Origin: Balanoglossus misakiensis
Taxonomy: Eukaryota > Hemichordata
Direction of reading: 5' to 3'
DNA: 64,000 bases
Assembly (NCBI GenBank): GCA_040954595.2
Contig: CM082592.2
Coordinates: forward strand, 11,036,001 to 11,100,000
Numbering within the stretch: the first letter of the stretch is position 1; every line of letters starts with the position of its first letter. Position numbers and translations under genes: made by a program. The notes under the pieces are model-generated. The model saw only the letters and a list, made by a program, of their open reading frames with translations. It was not told the origin of the DNA and did no database searches. Shown piece by piece: positions 1-11,300 of the stretch.

Positions 1-423
1 AACAGACTTGACTATGCAAGTTGCTTCTGGGAATTGGCGTTTCTTAGCAACCAGAACAAAGTGTATGGAGGCAAATACAAGATACTGACAGATCCCTGGA
101 ACGACTGGCAGGAAAGTACCTCACGTCATGAAGTGACCAATTCCTCGACTCGGTGTGAAGTTCAGGTCGACATGTCTAGATCCTTACCGACAGCAGTTGA
201 TAGGCATGCATCGGCGATGGCCGACACCGCTGTCATCGGGCAGAGCGAAAGATTCGACAGAGCGTCACCGCAAGCAGCGGCTTCATATAACGACGCAGAG
301 GCTTACGTCGTTCATTACTCTCGCCGGGACACCGATGACGTTGACGCGGTTAGCTTTGAAAGAAGTGGACGTTACTCGGACCGTGGAAGTTTCAAAGGCT
401 ATGGGAGTTTAAATGAGATTTGA
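1..423 (+). CDS. C-terminal part of an unrecognised protein (5' end outside window)
   Basis: An open frame runs from the first base to a TGA at 421-423, with no stop in frame 1, and is followed by a short 3' UTR and an AATAAA signal at 655. The start of this stretch (residues such as CFWELAFLSNQNKVYGGKY) looks like folded protein. The rest is polar and rich in Ser, Arg, Asp and Tyr, as in a disordered cytosolic tail, and ends GYGSLNEI. I do not recognise the family. The window probably holds only the last coding exon, and I cannot tell whether its acceptor lies at the very edge or outside. It is transcribed toward gene 1 (tail to tail, about 600 bp apart). The downstream poly(A) signal and protein-like composition support coding; the lack of a recognised homologue lowers confidence. 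Confidence 0.42.
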   Translation, partial: NRLDYASCFWELAFLSNQNKVYGGKYKILTDPWNDWQESTSRHEVTNSSTRCEVQVDMSRSLPTAVDRHASAMADTAVIGQSERFDRASPQAAASYNDAEAYVVHYSRRDTDDVDAVSFERSGRYSDRGSFKGYGSLNEI

Positions 424-654
424 ACGCCTTTAATCAAAATTGAATTCACATCATCAGATATGTATGTTGGAAGATCATGTACATGTCTCTACAACCTACT
501 GTATACAGATCTATCTGCGAATTGGGGATTCCCGGAGACAGTTGGAGTACGGGCTTTTCCCACAAAGCACCACTCAGCTTCATGTGACTACTTACAATGC
601 TGACTACGCATGCGTGATTTTGGCAATCAAAGGAACTGTATTTTAAACTGTCCA

Positions 655-660
655 AATAAA
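655..660 (+). terminator. Poly(A) signal of the gene ending at 423
   Basis: A canonical AATAAA lies 232 bp after the TGA, a normal 3' UTR length. Confidence 0.5.
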
Positions 661-1020
661 GTTCAGTCACGCCAGTGTTGTCAGGTGTCTAGGTCTGCTT
701 ATTTACATCATTTGCATAGATGACCGTATATACCTTCAAGACGTACTAGTATTCTATACCTCTACCGCCGTCTTATTTCCTTATAATAGTTCACAAGTAC
801 AAAACTGTAACATCAAAAAACTATAAAAAATAATTTCAATATACGCAGGCTAGAAACTTAAACATACTTTGAAAAGACAAACTTTGAAGGAACTCTGAGG
901 ACAACACAATGCGCAAACAGAATGTTGGTTGCGTACAGTTATCTCACGGTGACCGTGATTAGCTGTAGAAACATTACAGAGTTCTGAATTCTGTAGAGGC
1001 CTTGTTGGTAAAATTCCCAG
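661..1020. other. Convergent intergenic spacer
   Basis: This lies between the poly(A) signal of the left-edge gene and the stop codon of the minus-strand gene. It is AT-rich with no supported ORF. I found no clear AATAAA on the minus strand for gene 1, so its 3' end is not defined here. Confidence 0.4.
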
Positions 1021-3752
1021 TTATTTTAAAAACACGAGAACAAGGAAGAGGGAGATCAGCAGAACGATAGAACGTTGTGTGCAGGCACTGGTACCAGAAT
1101 CGACGTCGTTGCCATTCAAAGATGACGTTGTTGTTGGTTCCTGCGGTGTATACATCATGAACTTGAACTTAATATGATCTCCTTCGTCGGGAAAGAAACA
1201 ATCAACTCCTAGAAAAAGAGGAATGTGTAAGCCGTCATTTCTCGTCAGTTTGAAAATATCTGACGAAGGATTTTGATTGCTAGTAGATTGACTCAATCAT
1301 TTTCCGCTGTTTGTTTTTCATGACTGTTTTTATGGAGGTCTCTCCGCCACTGTCCACATTGAATGAACTTACCTTTATCCAGGAATTCATCTTTGTTATA
1401 AATTCCCCAGAAGAGGTTCTGGCCAAAATCACCCCAGACGTCCTGGATGGCCTCGACGTAGTGCCCAAGCCGGGAATACACACTTGTCACAAAGCTACAT
1501 GATAACAATGAAGTAGATTCACTGCACAAATCCTTCTAATAGAAAGACAATGCTTACATGATCCCATGTATGTCACATGGTCTACCCATCAGTCATGTGA
1601 CCCTATAGACGATCTACAACAGATCAGGTGATGGACGTCACATGACCGCGCGTGAACTTAGCGATCGTGCATGCTTGAGGGGACGACAACCAGTATTATT
1701 TCGGTTGTGCCGACGAGTTGTGTCATAATGAAGAGGAATGTATTCCAGAGATCTCGGTTATAACAGAGGAGTGCGATTGCTTACTTGAATTCCTGGTCGG
1801 TGTACCTCTCAAGGTCAATCATGGCTTTATAGAGACTCGTACCAAGATTGACGTAATCCATTGTATACGATCCAAGGACTTTGTCACCCTCAGTTGTGTC
1901 GATAACGGTCAACTTGAAGGAGAAATCTAGGCAAAGGAATAAAGAAAACTTACAGCTTGGGGTACATGTCCCTCCCTCCCCTTTCATTCCTCCCTCCGTC
2001 ACTCCCTCAATTCTCTTCCCTCCCCTTTGGTTCTCTCTCTCTCTGGCTGAATTATTCACAACATCGACTCATTTTTTTCTGATACTTACGTTTCATATAT
2101 TTCCAAATGATGTGATCTCCATCCTTCGGATAGTACGAGTCGACCCCTGAGAAGAACATAATAACAAAACGTGGTTAGTTTCATCAAAATTTTAGTTGGA
2201 TTGGTCATTACACCTTAAGAAATTAATGTTCTTCGCTAAAGACCACTTTTGAAACAACACGTTAAACTTTTCTGCAGGACGCAACGTGAAGTTGTACATA
2301 GATTGATGCGTCAGCAATTGAGTTTCCCGACCTTGGCCTTCCCAAAGCTTAGACTCGACCCTGTCCGATTCTGGTCGACTTGAGCGAAAATTGACTGCAC
2401 CGAGTTCCAACCTCTCTTCCGTTAAATATAGCGCCCTTTCTCATACCTACCTACATCCGAGAAAAAATTGAAGATGTAGAGTCCCCAGAACTGTTTGCTT
2501 TCTCTGTTCTCTGATATGCCATTGATAGTTGTGATGTAGTGTCCAAGTCCTTCGTAGTATATAGCTTCGAAACTGATAGCAGAGAAACGTGACATAATGA
2601 ATATTGAATGTGTCAAACCAGTAGAATGTGTGACGTCATTTACGTGGATTTTTCAGACAGCGGTACTGATGTGAGACAATGACAGACACCCTACACCTAT
2701 ACCAGGAACATGGATGTTTTAGTTTTAAATTCCTCACCTGAATTCAGGATATTTTCTTTCCAGTTTTAACATCGCCTGGTAGAGATTTGTCCCCTCATGG
2801 ATGTCCACTTCATAGCTACCCAGTCTCTTGTGTTCTGAAATTTCCTCGAAGACGGTCAGCTTGATGGAGATCCGAGTGCCATTGACTGTATCATTTTGTC
2901 CTGTAAAGGAAACCGTCCACGGTCAAAAGTATTACGTACCGAAAATGATTGACACGCCCCTTATTCCTTCCTGATTGGGTAATCCATGCTGATTGACAGC
3001 TCATACCGACAAGGAACGATGTCGATGAGACTCGTCGACTGATTGTCTTTTTTTAAAGTTGCAGCTTTGAATTGGTACACAGGTTCTATTTTGGAATGGC
3101 AACAGGGGGCGCCATAATGTACAACTAACTTGTGCCTCAATGTATCGACGAGCCAAAATGATCCGTCACGTATCACGTGAGGACATCCGGTCATGAATGA
3201 CGTGAACCCGGACCTCATCGAATCAAGAATTTCCATATCCACCATAATCGGACTGCAGGAGCTGCCACCTGTCAGTGTAACTGGTTGCCATCGTAACAGG
3301 GACTTCCCATGCAGTTCTTGCCCACCGCTACGAAACCGGTCCACACCGGATTTCAGTTGTATTGTCCACACAAGAACACTGCCTACCGACTTCGCTTGCC
3401 GAACAAGACATGACGCAATTTTCAACACAATTTTTTATGACATAATTAAGTCCATAGACTCGGGGCAAGTCTACAATTAAAAGCTTATTATATGCTGCGA
3501 CTAAAGATAGGTGGTCATTTCGGTATGGATTCAGTGATGAGGTTTTCTAAATAACAATTCACTTGTACCCAATAACGCCACTTTCCCTAGAAACTCAAAG
3601 TGGAAAGTGTGGATATTCCCAACGAATTTTACGGCAAAGAATGAAACTTTTCCCTCACCTGGCGTGACTTCATAGGGCAGGGTGACATTTACGGCACAGG
3701 AAATATAGGCTACCAACAGTGACAATGAGATGAGGCAAAACGTGGACTTCAT
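1021..3752 (-). CDS. Secretory protein with two tandem transcobalamin-like C-terminal (DUF4430) domains and a predicted GPI anchor
   Basis: Seven coding exons join in frame: 3752-3659, 2900-2738, 2572-2451, 2146-2090, 1926-1785, 1494-1373 and 1208-1021, giving 888 nt and 295 residues. Every junction is GT-AG, with phases 1,2,1,1,2,1. Residues 1-19 form a signal peptide. DUF4430 copy 1 spans about 33-145 (GSYEV, GTNLYQAML, LGHYITTINGI, KQFWGLY, GVDSYYPKDGDHI) and copy 2 about 147-253 (GSYTM, GTSLYKAM, LGHYVEAI, NLFWGIY, GVDCFFPDEGDHI). A Thr/Ser-rich stalk (258-275) leads to a hydrophobic tail at 280-295 ending in Lys, typical of a GPI-attachment signal. Sequons are at N22, N34 and N38. The cobalamin-binding alpha-barrel of intrinsic factor/transcobalamin is absent. 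Each domain uses the same exon triplet as the C-terminal domain of the neighbouring plus-strand genes. The exon structure is seen directly; the surface role is inferred. Confidence 0.85.
1966..2045 (+). repeat. Pyrimidine-rich low-complexity tract in an intron of the minus-strand gene
   Basis: A C/T-rich stretch (repeated CCTCCCT blocks, then a short TC run) lies in the intron between exons 2146-2090 and 1926-1785. On the coding strand it is purine-rich. No other role is visible. Confidence 0.5.
2901..3658 (-). other. Intron 1 of the tandem-DUF4430 gene
   Basis: This 758-bp intron separates the signal-peptide exon from the first DUF4430 exon (phase 1 on both sides). It contains a 155-codon open frame on the minus strand (2961-3428), which I regard as chance because the flanking splice sites join correctly without it. 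Confidence 0.6.
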
Positions 3753-3797
3753 ATTGGTTGGCTTCGATCAGGAATGACGATTCTTTTTGACATCGGT

Positions 3798-3806
3798 CTA
3801 TTTATA
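3798..3806 (-). promoter_or_regulatory. TATA box of the minus-strand gene
   Basis: The minus strand reads TATAAATAG about 46 bp before the ATG at 3752. That spacing would place transcription start within a very short 5' UTR. Confidence 0.45.
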
Positions 3807-4813
3807 TTCTTCTAAACTTTGTTTGTGTGGAATTGTTTTCTCGACGGCATATATATAAATAGGTGTTTACGTGATCTTTATTCGTCGAAATGCGGAAGAC
3901 TTGGAAATTGGCCAAAGAAAGTGACGTTGTTATCTGACACGTGAAAATCCTTACTCATATGTACGAACGGGGGTCAGTGTAGCTTGGCTAACATTGGTGT
4001 ATGGGGGCGTTCATTTATTTTAATATTATAGGGGTAGGTTGGAGATTTTACTTTTACATAATAATTAAGGTGACTCCGTCAACAAGAATTTCAGAGACTT
4101 GTCCATTAAACTGTTATGGATAACCAAACAACCATCCGAAAATACAGAAATACACCTGATAGCATTATGGCTGACAGTTGAATTGTCAACAAGTGGTTTT
4201 TGCTGATAAACAAAATTCCGAGCTACAACATGTTTCCCTCCAATACCCGACATCCGTCAACGATTATATAGGTCATAGTTTAATTATTAATCACAGATGC
4301 TAAACATAAAAATCCACACGGTTTTTGAAGCCGGTTTTTATTAAGATGTCACACATATCTGTAGTTTAAAAGAGTTTAAAATGCGGATACTACTGAAATT
4401 AAACCTTGATGTTGAAAAGGGGGTGAATGGTAATATCTTGGAGCATGTTTAAGAATTGGCGATAAGTAAACGAAAGAATGACTCATGAGTTTTGATCCAA
4501 GCATGGGGCCGACATATGAAGTTTCCTGTCACCTGACCCATCCGGGTCCTTTTAAGTTCACCACATTCCGCCAGAGCATGCGCAGGAGATCATGGCAACA
4601 GTCATTCAATTTCAATATCTGAGTAACTTTGCAGCGGCAATGCGGATAACATATTGAATTTCTCCGAAAAGTAGTGGCAAACAAACTTTGGGGCGTGAGA
4701 GAAGGAAATCGCACCATTTCGGTAAAATATAACAGCGCGTTGCAGATAGCAACTGACAGCTCCACCCAAGCGCCATCAAAGCTAACGTCTGAAGCCAACT
4801 GAACATCAGAACG
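3807..4813. promoter_or_regulatory. Divergent intergenic region between the two left-hand paralogues
   Basis: About 1 kb separates the minus-strand ATG (3752) from the plus-strand ATG (4814). A plus-strand TATATAAATAG lies at 3852-3862, far from the plus-strand ATG. A weaker TATA-like stretch (AAAATATAAC, about 4722) is better placed for gene 2. No ORF in the interval is convincing. Shared regulation of the divergent pair is possible but inferred. Confidence 0.35.
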
Positions 4814-5320
4814 ATGAAATTTAACGTCTCCATCGGTATCCTCGTGTTGATCACTGCCGCCTGCAGTACGACGGCAAGTGTATGCGGTAAGAATGCTTGT
4901 CCTACATCATGTTTTGAAGTAAATGTTAGATATTTGCTTTGTAAGGTTGCTCTTTTGGGGATCAAAGGGTGTGCATCATAAATCGTGGCTACATGCAGAA
5001 TCGGTATTTACATCTGGATCGATACTTTCTTCTGGCATATCAGACCCTCTTTCTGTCTCAGCACTTGCTGCAATGCAACACTTCACATTATCGTTACCCG
5101 TTTTTTATCATAACCCTGTCAATGCCATAGTCAATCATTCAAAAAATGAACCCACATTTTCCATTTTTCTAAACATCTTTCGAGTCGGGAGTCAAACTGA
5201 CACGCGTCAGTTTCCTGATGGTAAATGCTTCCTCTTGATAAGCGTTAACCCGGCAAATGAGACATTTCCTTATACACGTCACAACACTGATTGTCATCCT
5301 GATCTGGAGCACCGATATAG

Positions 5321-5383
<63 letters not shown>

Positions 5384-8300
5384 CCCCCCCCCTCTCTCTC
5401 TCTCTCTCTCTCAGGACCAGACGCGGGTGAAAATTTGCAAATAGCTTCTGCGCAAGCCTATAAGAAGGCCGTTGATTGGCTTATGTCGCAACAGAACAAA
5501 CGGTACGGTTGGGATAGGGTCACACCACGCGTTGTGATGTCACTTCAGGCGAGCCAGGACAATCAGTGGATTACTGACGAAGATCTGGTTAGTCAACTGA
5601 CCGTAAAGGAAATGGAGATCGAGCTGTTGGCAGCACTCAGTAATAAACCATGGTACGCTTCATGCTCGATAACGTAGCCTAACTTTTGTTTTAACGAAAT
5701 TTAATAGAAAGGTGCAGATCATGGAGCTTTAATATTAAAGACACAAGTCGCGACCATTACACAATAAGCGATATACAGAATAAAGTCAAGTGATTCTCAA
5801 TTATCTTCCGCGGAAAGATTATTGATTCTTATACAGTCATATAATTTATTTCTAGCGAGAACTCCCGCTCACCACGCGACCCACTCTCGGCCGGAAGATT
5901 GGCCTATCCCATCATGGCACTTCACAGTGCCTGTCGTGACGTCACCGACTTCCACGAACACGACTTGATCAATCTTATCAATCATAAAATTAGGAAGTTT
6001 CCAGAGGGAGATTTCAACCACTTTTTCCAGTATGGCTTCGCAGTGATGGCGCTCTGCACCACTGGTAGTGAGATAAGCCAGGACTACATCGATGAAATAC
6101 GGAATGGACAGAATGACGATGGAGGTTTCACTTTAGGAACGGGTATATCAGCCTTTGTACCATTGTTTTCGACTTTCCAAAATTTCAAAATTTCTTCGAT
6201 TTTTGATAAAAATCATGGGTTATAGCTCATGAAAATCATCAGAAAATGACGATTTTTCGACTTTGCGAAATTTCAAAATTTCTTCGATTTTTGATAAAAA
6301 TCATGGGTTATAGCTCATGAAAATCGTCAAAAAATGACAATTTTTCGACTTTGGGGAATTTCAAAATTTGGCCGATTTTTGAAAAAATCATGGGTTATAG
6401 CTCAGGAAAATCGTCAAAAATGACAATTTTTCGACTTTGGGGAATTTCAAAATTTGGCCGATTTATGAAAAAATCATGGGTTATAGCTCAGGAAAATCGT
6501 CAAAAAATGACAATTTTTCGACTTTGGGGAATTTCAAAATTTGGCCGATTTTTGAAAAAATCATGGGTTATAGCTCAGGAAAATCGTCAAAAAATGACAA
6601 TTTTTCGACTTTGGGGAATTTCAAAATTTGGCCGATTTTTGAAAAAATCATGGGTTATAGCTCAGGAAAATCGTCAAAAAATGACAATTTTTCGACTTTG
6701 GGGAATTTCAAAATTTGGCCGATTTTTGAAAAAAATCATGGGTTATAGCTCAGGAAAATCGTCAAAAAATGACAATTTTTCGACTTTGGGGAATTTCAAA
6801 ATTTGTCCGATTTTTGAAAAAATCATGGGTTATAGCTCAGGAAAATCGTCAAAAAATGACAATTTTTCGACTTTGGGGAATTTCAAAATTTGGCCGATTT
6901 TTGAAAAAATCATGGGTTATAGCTCAGGAAAATCGTCAAAAAATGACAATTTTTCGACTTTGGGGAATTTCAAAATTTGGCCGATTTTTGAAAAAATCAT
7001 GGGTTATAGCTCAGGAAAATCGTCAAAAAATGACAATTTTTCGACTTTGGGGAATTTCAAATTTTGGCCGATTTTTGAAAAAATCATGGGTTATAGCTCA
7101 GGAAAATCGTCAAAAAATGACAATTTTTCGACTTTGGGGAATTTCAAATTTTGGCCGATTTTTGAAAAAATCATGGGTTATAGCTCAGGAAAATCGTCAA
7201 AAAATGACAATTTTTCGACTTTGGGGAATTTCAAAATTTGGCCGATTTTTGAAAAAATCATGGGTTATAGCTCAGGAAAATCGTCAAAAAATGACAATTT
7301 TTCGACTTTGGGGAATTTCAAAATTTGGCCGATTTTTGAAAAAATCATGGGTTATAGCTCAGGAAAATCGTCAAAAAATGACAATTTTTCGACTTTGGGG
7401 AATTTCAAAATTTGGCCGATTTTTGAAAAAATCATGGGTTATAGCTCAGGAAAATCGTCAAAAAATGACAATTTTTCGACTTTGGGGAATTTCAAAATTT
7501 GGCCGATTTTTGAAAAAATCATGGGTTATAGCTCAGGAAAATCGTCAAAAAATGACAATTTTTCGACTTTGGGGAATTTCAAAATTTGGCCGATTTTTGA
7601 AAAAATCATGGGTTATAGCTCAGGAAAATCGTCAAAAAATGACAATTTTTCGACTTTGGGGAATTTCAAAATTTGGCCGATTTTTGAAAAAATCATGGGT
7701 TATAGCTCAGGAAAATCGTCAAAAAATGACAATTTTTCGACTTTGGGGAATTTCAAAATTTGGCCGATTTTTGAAAAAATCATGGGTTATAGCTCAGGAA
7801 AATCGTCAAAAAATGACAATTTTTCGACTTTGGGGAATTTCAAAATTTGGCCGATTTTTGAAAAAATCATGGGTTATAGCTCAGGAAAATCGTCAAAAAA
7901 TGACAATTTTTCGACTTTGGGGAATTTCAAAATTTGGCCGATTTTTGAAAAAATCATGGGTTATAGCTCAGGAAAATCGTCAAAAAATGACAATTTTTCG
8001 ACTTTGGGGAATTTCAAAATTTGGCCGATTTTTGAAAAAATCATGGGTTATAGCTCAGGAAAATCGTCAAAAAATGACAATTTTTCGACTTTGGGGAATT
8101 TCAAATTTTGGCCGATTTTTGAAAAAATCATGGGTTATAGCTCAGGAAAATCGTCAAAAAATGACAATTTTTCGACTTTGGGGAATTTCAAATTTTGGCC
8201 GATTTTTGAAAAAATCATGGGTTATAGCTCAGGAAAATCGTCAAAAAATGACAATTTTTCGACTTTGGGGAATTTCAAAATTTGGCCGATTTTTGAAAAA

Positions 8301-11300
8301 ATCATGGGTTATAGCTCAGGAAAATCGTCAAAAAATGACAATTTTTCGACTTTGGGGAATTTCAAATTTTGGCCGATTTTTGAAAAAATCATGGGTTATA
8401 GCTCAGGAAAATCGTCAAAAAATGACAATTTTTCGACTTTGGGGAATTTCAAAATTTGGCCGATTTTTGAAAAAATCATGGGTTATAGCTCAGGAAAATC
8501 GTCAAAAAATGACAATTTTTCGACTTTGGGGAATTTCAAATTTTGGCCGATTTTTGAAAAAATCATGGGTTATAGCTCAGGAAAATCGTCAAAAAATGAC
8601 AATTTTTCGACTTTGGGGAATTTCAAAATTTGTCCGATTTTTGAAAAAATCATGGGTTATAGCTCAGGAAAATCGTCAAAAAATGACAATTTTTCGACTT
8701 TGGGGAATTTCAAAATTTGTCCGATTTTTGAAAAAATCATGGGTTATAGCTCAGGAAAATCGTCAAAAAATGACAATTTTTCGACTTTGGGGAATTTCAA
8801 AATTTGACCGATTTTTGAAAAAATCATGGGTTATAGCTCAGGAAAATCGTCAAAAAATGACAATTTTTCGACTTTGGGGAATTTCAAAATTTGGCCGATT
8901 TTTGAAAAAATCATGGGTTATAGCTCAGGAAAATCGTCAAAAAATGACAATTTTTCGACTTTGGGGAATTTCAAAATTTGGCCGATTTTTGAAAAAATCA
9001 TGGGTTATAGCTCAGGAAAATCGTCAAAAAATGACAATTTTTCGACTTTGGGGAATTTCAAAATTTGGCCGATTTTTGAAAAAATCATGGGTTATAGCTC
9101 AGGAAAATCGTCAAAAAATGACAATTTTTCGACTTTGGGGAATTTCAAAATTTGGCCGATTTTTGAAAAAATCATGGGTTATAGCTCAGGAAAATCGTCA
9201 AAAAATGACAATTTTTCGACTTTGGGGAATTTCAAAATTTGGCCGATTTTTGAAAAAATCATGGGTTATAGCTCAGGAAAATCGTCAAAAAATGACAATT
9301 TTTCGACTTTGGGGAATTTCAAAATTTGGCCGATTTTTGAAAAAATCATGGGTTATAGCTCAGGAAAATCGTCAAAAAATGACAATTTTTCGACTTTGGG
9401 GAATTTCAAAATTTGGCCGATTTTTGAAAAAATCATGGGTTATAGCTCAGGAAAATCGTCAAAAAATGACAATTTTTCGACTTTGGGGAATTTCAAAATT
9501 TGGCCGATTTTTGAAAAAATCATGGGTTATAGCTCAGGAAAATCGTCAAAAAATGACAATTTTTCGACTTTGGGGAATTTCAAATTTTGGCCGATTTTTG
9601 AAAAAATCATGGGTTATAGCTCAGGAAAATCGTCAAAAAATGACAATTTTTCGACTTTGGGGAATTTCAAATTTTGGCCGATTTTTGAAAAAATCATGGG
9701 TTATAGCTCAGGAAAATCGTCAAAAAATGACAAATTTTCGACTTTGGGGAATTTCAAAATTTGGCCGATTTTTCAAAAAATCGTGGGTTATAGCTCAGGA
9801 AAATCGTCAAAAAATGACAATTTTTCGACTTTGGGGAATTTCAAAATTTGGCCGATTTTTGAAAAAATCATGGGTTATAGCTCAGGAAAATCGTCAAAAA
9901 ATAACAATTTTTCGACTTTGGGGAATTTCAAAATTTGGCCGATTTTTGAAAAAATCATGGGTTATAGCTCAGGAAAATCGTCAAAAAATGACAATTTTTC
10001 GACTTTGGTGAATTTCAAATTTTGGCCGATTTTTGAAAAAATCATGGGTTATAGCTCAGGAAAATCGTCAAAAAATGACAAATTTTCGACTTTGGGGAAT
10101 TTCAAAATTTGTCCGATTTTTGAAAAAATCATGGGTTATAGCTCAGGAAAATCGTCAAAAAATGACAAATTTTCGACTTTGGGGAATTTCAAAATTTATC
10201 CGATTTTTGAAAAAATCATGGGTTATAGCTCAGGAAAATCGTCAAAAAATGACAAATTTTCGACTTTGGGGAATTTCAAAATTTGTCCGATTTTTGAAAA
10301 AATCATGGGTTATAGCTCAGGAAAATCGTCAAAAAATGACAAATTTTCGACTTTGGGGAATTTCAAAATTTGTCCGATTTTTGAAAAAATCATGGGTTAT
10401 AGCTCAGGAAAATCGTCAAAAAATGACAAATTTTCGACTTTGGGGAATTTCAAAATTTGTCCGATTTTTGAAAAAATCATGGGTTATAGCTCAGGAAAAT
10501 CGTCAAAAAATGACAAATTTTCGACTTTGGGGAATTTCAAAATTTGGCCGATTTTTGAAAAAATCATGGGTTATAGCTCAGGAAAATCGTCAAAAAATGA
10601 CAAATTTTCGACTTTGGGGAATTTCAAAATTTGGCCGATTTTTGAAAAAATCATGGGTTATAGCTCAGGAAAATCGTCAAAAAATGACAATTTTTCGACT
10701 TTGGGTAATTTCAAATTTTGGCCGATTTTTGAAAAAATCATGGGTTATAGCTCAGGAAAATCGTCAAAAAATGAAAATTTTTCGACTTTGGGGAATTTCA
10801 AAATTTGGCCGATTTTTGAAAAAATCATGGGTTATAGCTCAGGAAAATCGTCAAAAAATGACAATTTTTCGACTTTGGGGAATTTCAAAATTTGTCCGAT
10901 TTTTGAAAAAATCATGGGTTATAGCTCAGGAAAATCGTCAAAAAATGACAATTTTTCGACTTTGGGGAATTTCAAAATTTGTCCGATTTTTGAAAAAATC
11001 ATGGGTTATAGCTCAGGAAAATCGTCAAAAAATGACAATTTTTCGACTTTGGGGAATTTCAAAATTTGTCCGATTTTTGAAAAAATCATGGGTTATAGCT
11101 CAGGAAAATCGTCAAAAAATGACAATTTTTCGACTTTGGGGAATTTCAAAATTTGTCCGATTTTTGAAAAAATCATGGGTTATAGCTCAGGAAAATCGTC
11201 AAAAAATGACAATTTTTCGACTTTGGGGAATTTTAAAATTTGACCGATTTTTGAAAAAATCATGGGTTATAGCTCAGGAAAATCGTCAAAAAATGACAAT

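Noticed and set aside
2961-3428. 155-codon minus-strand ORF
   Set aside because: It lies wholly within intron 1 of the tandem-DUF4430 gene. The exons on either side join in phase without it, and it shows no domain.
4923-5444. 173-codon plus-strand ORF overlapping intron 1 and exon 2 of the intrinsic-factor-like gene
   Set aside because: It is in the wrong frame for exon 2, and its length comes from reading Leu-Ser repeats through the TC microsatellite.
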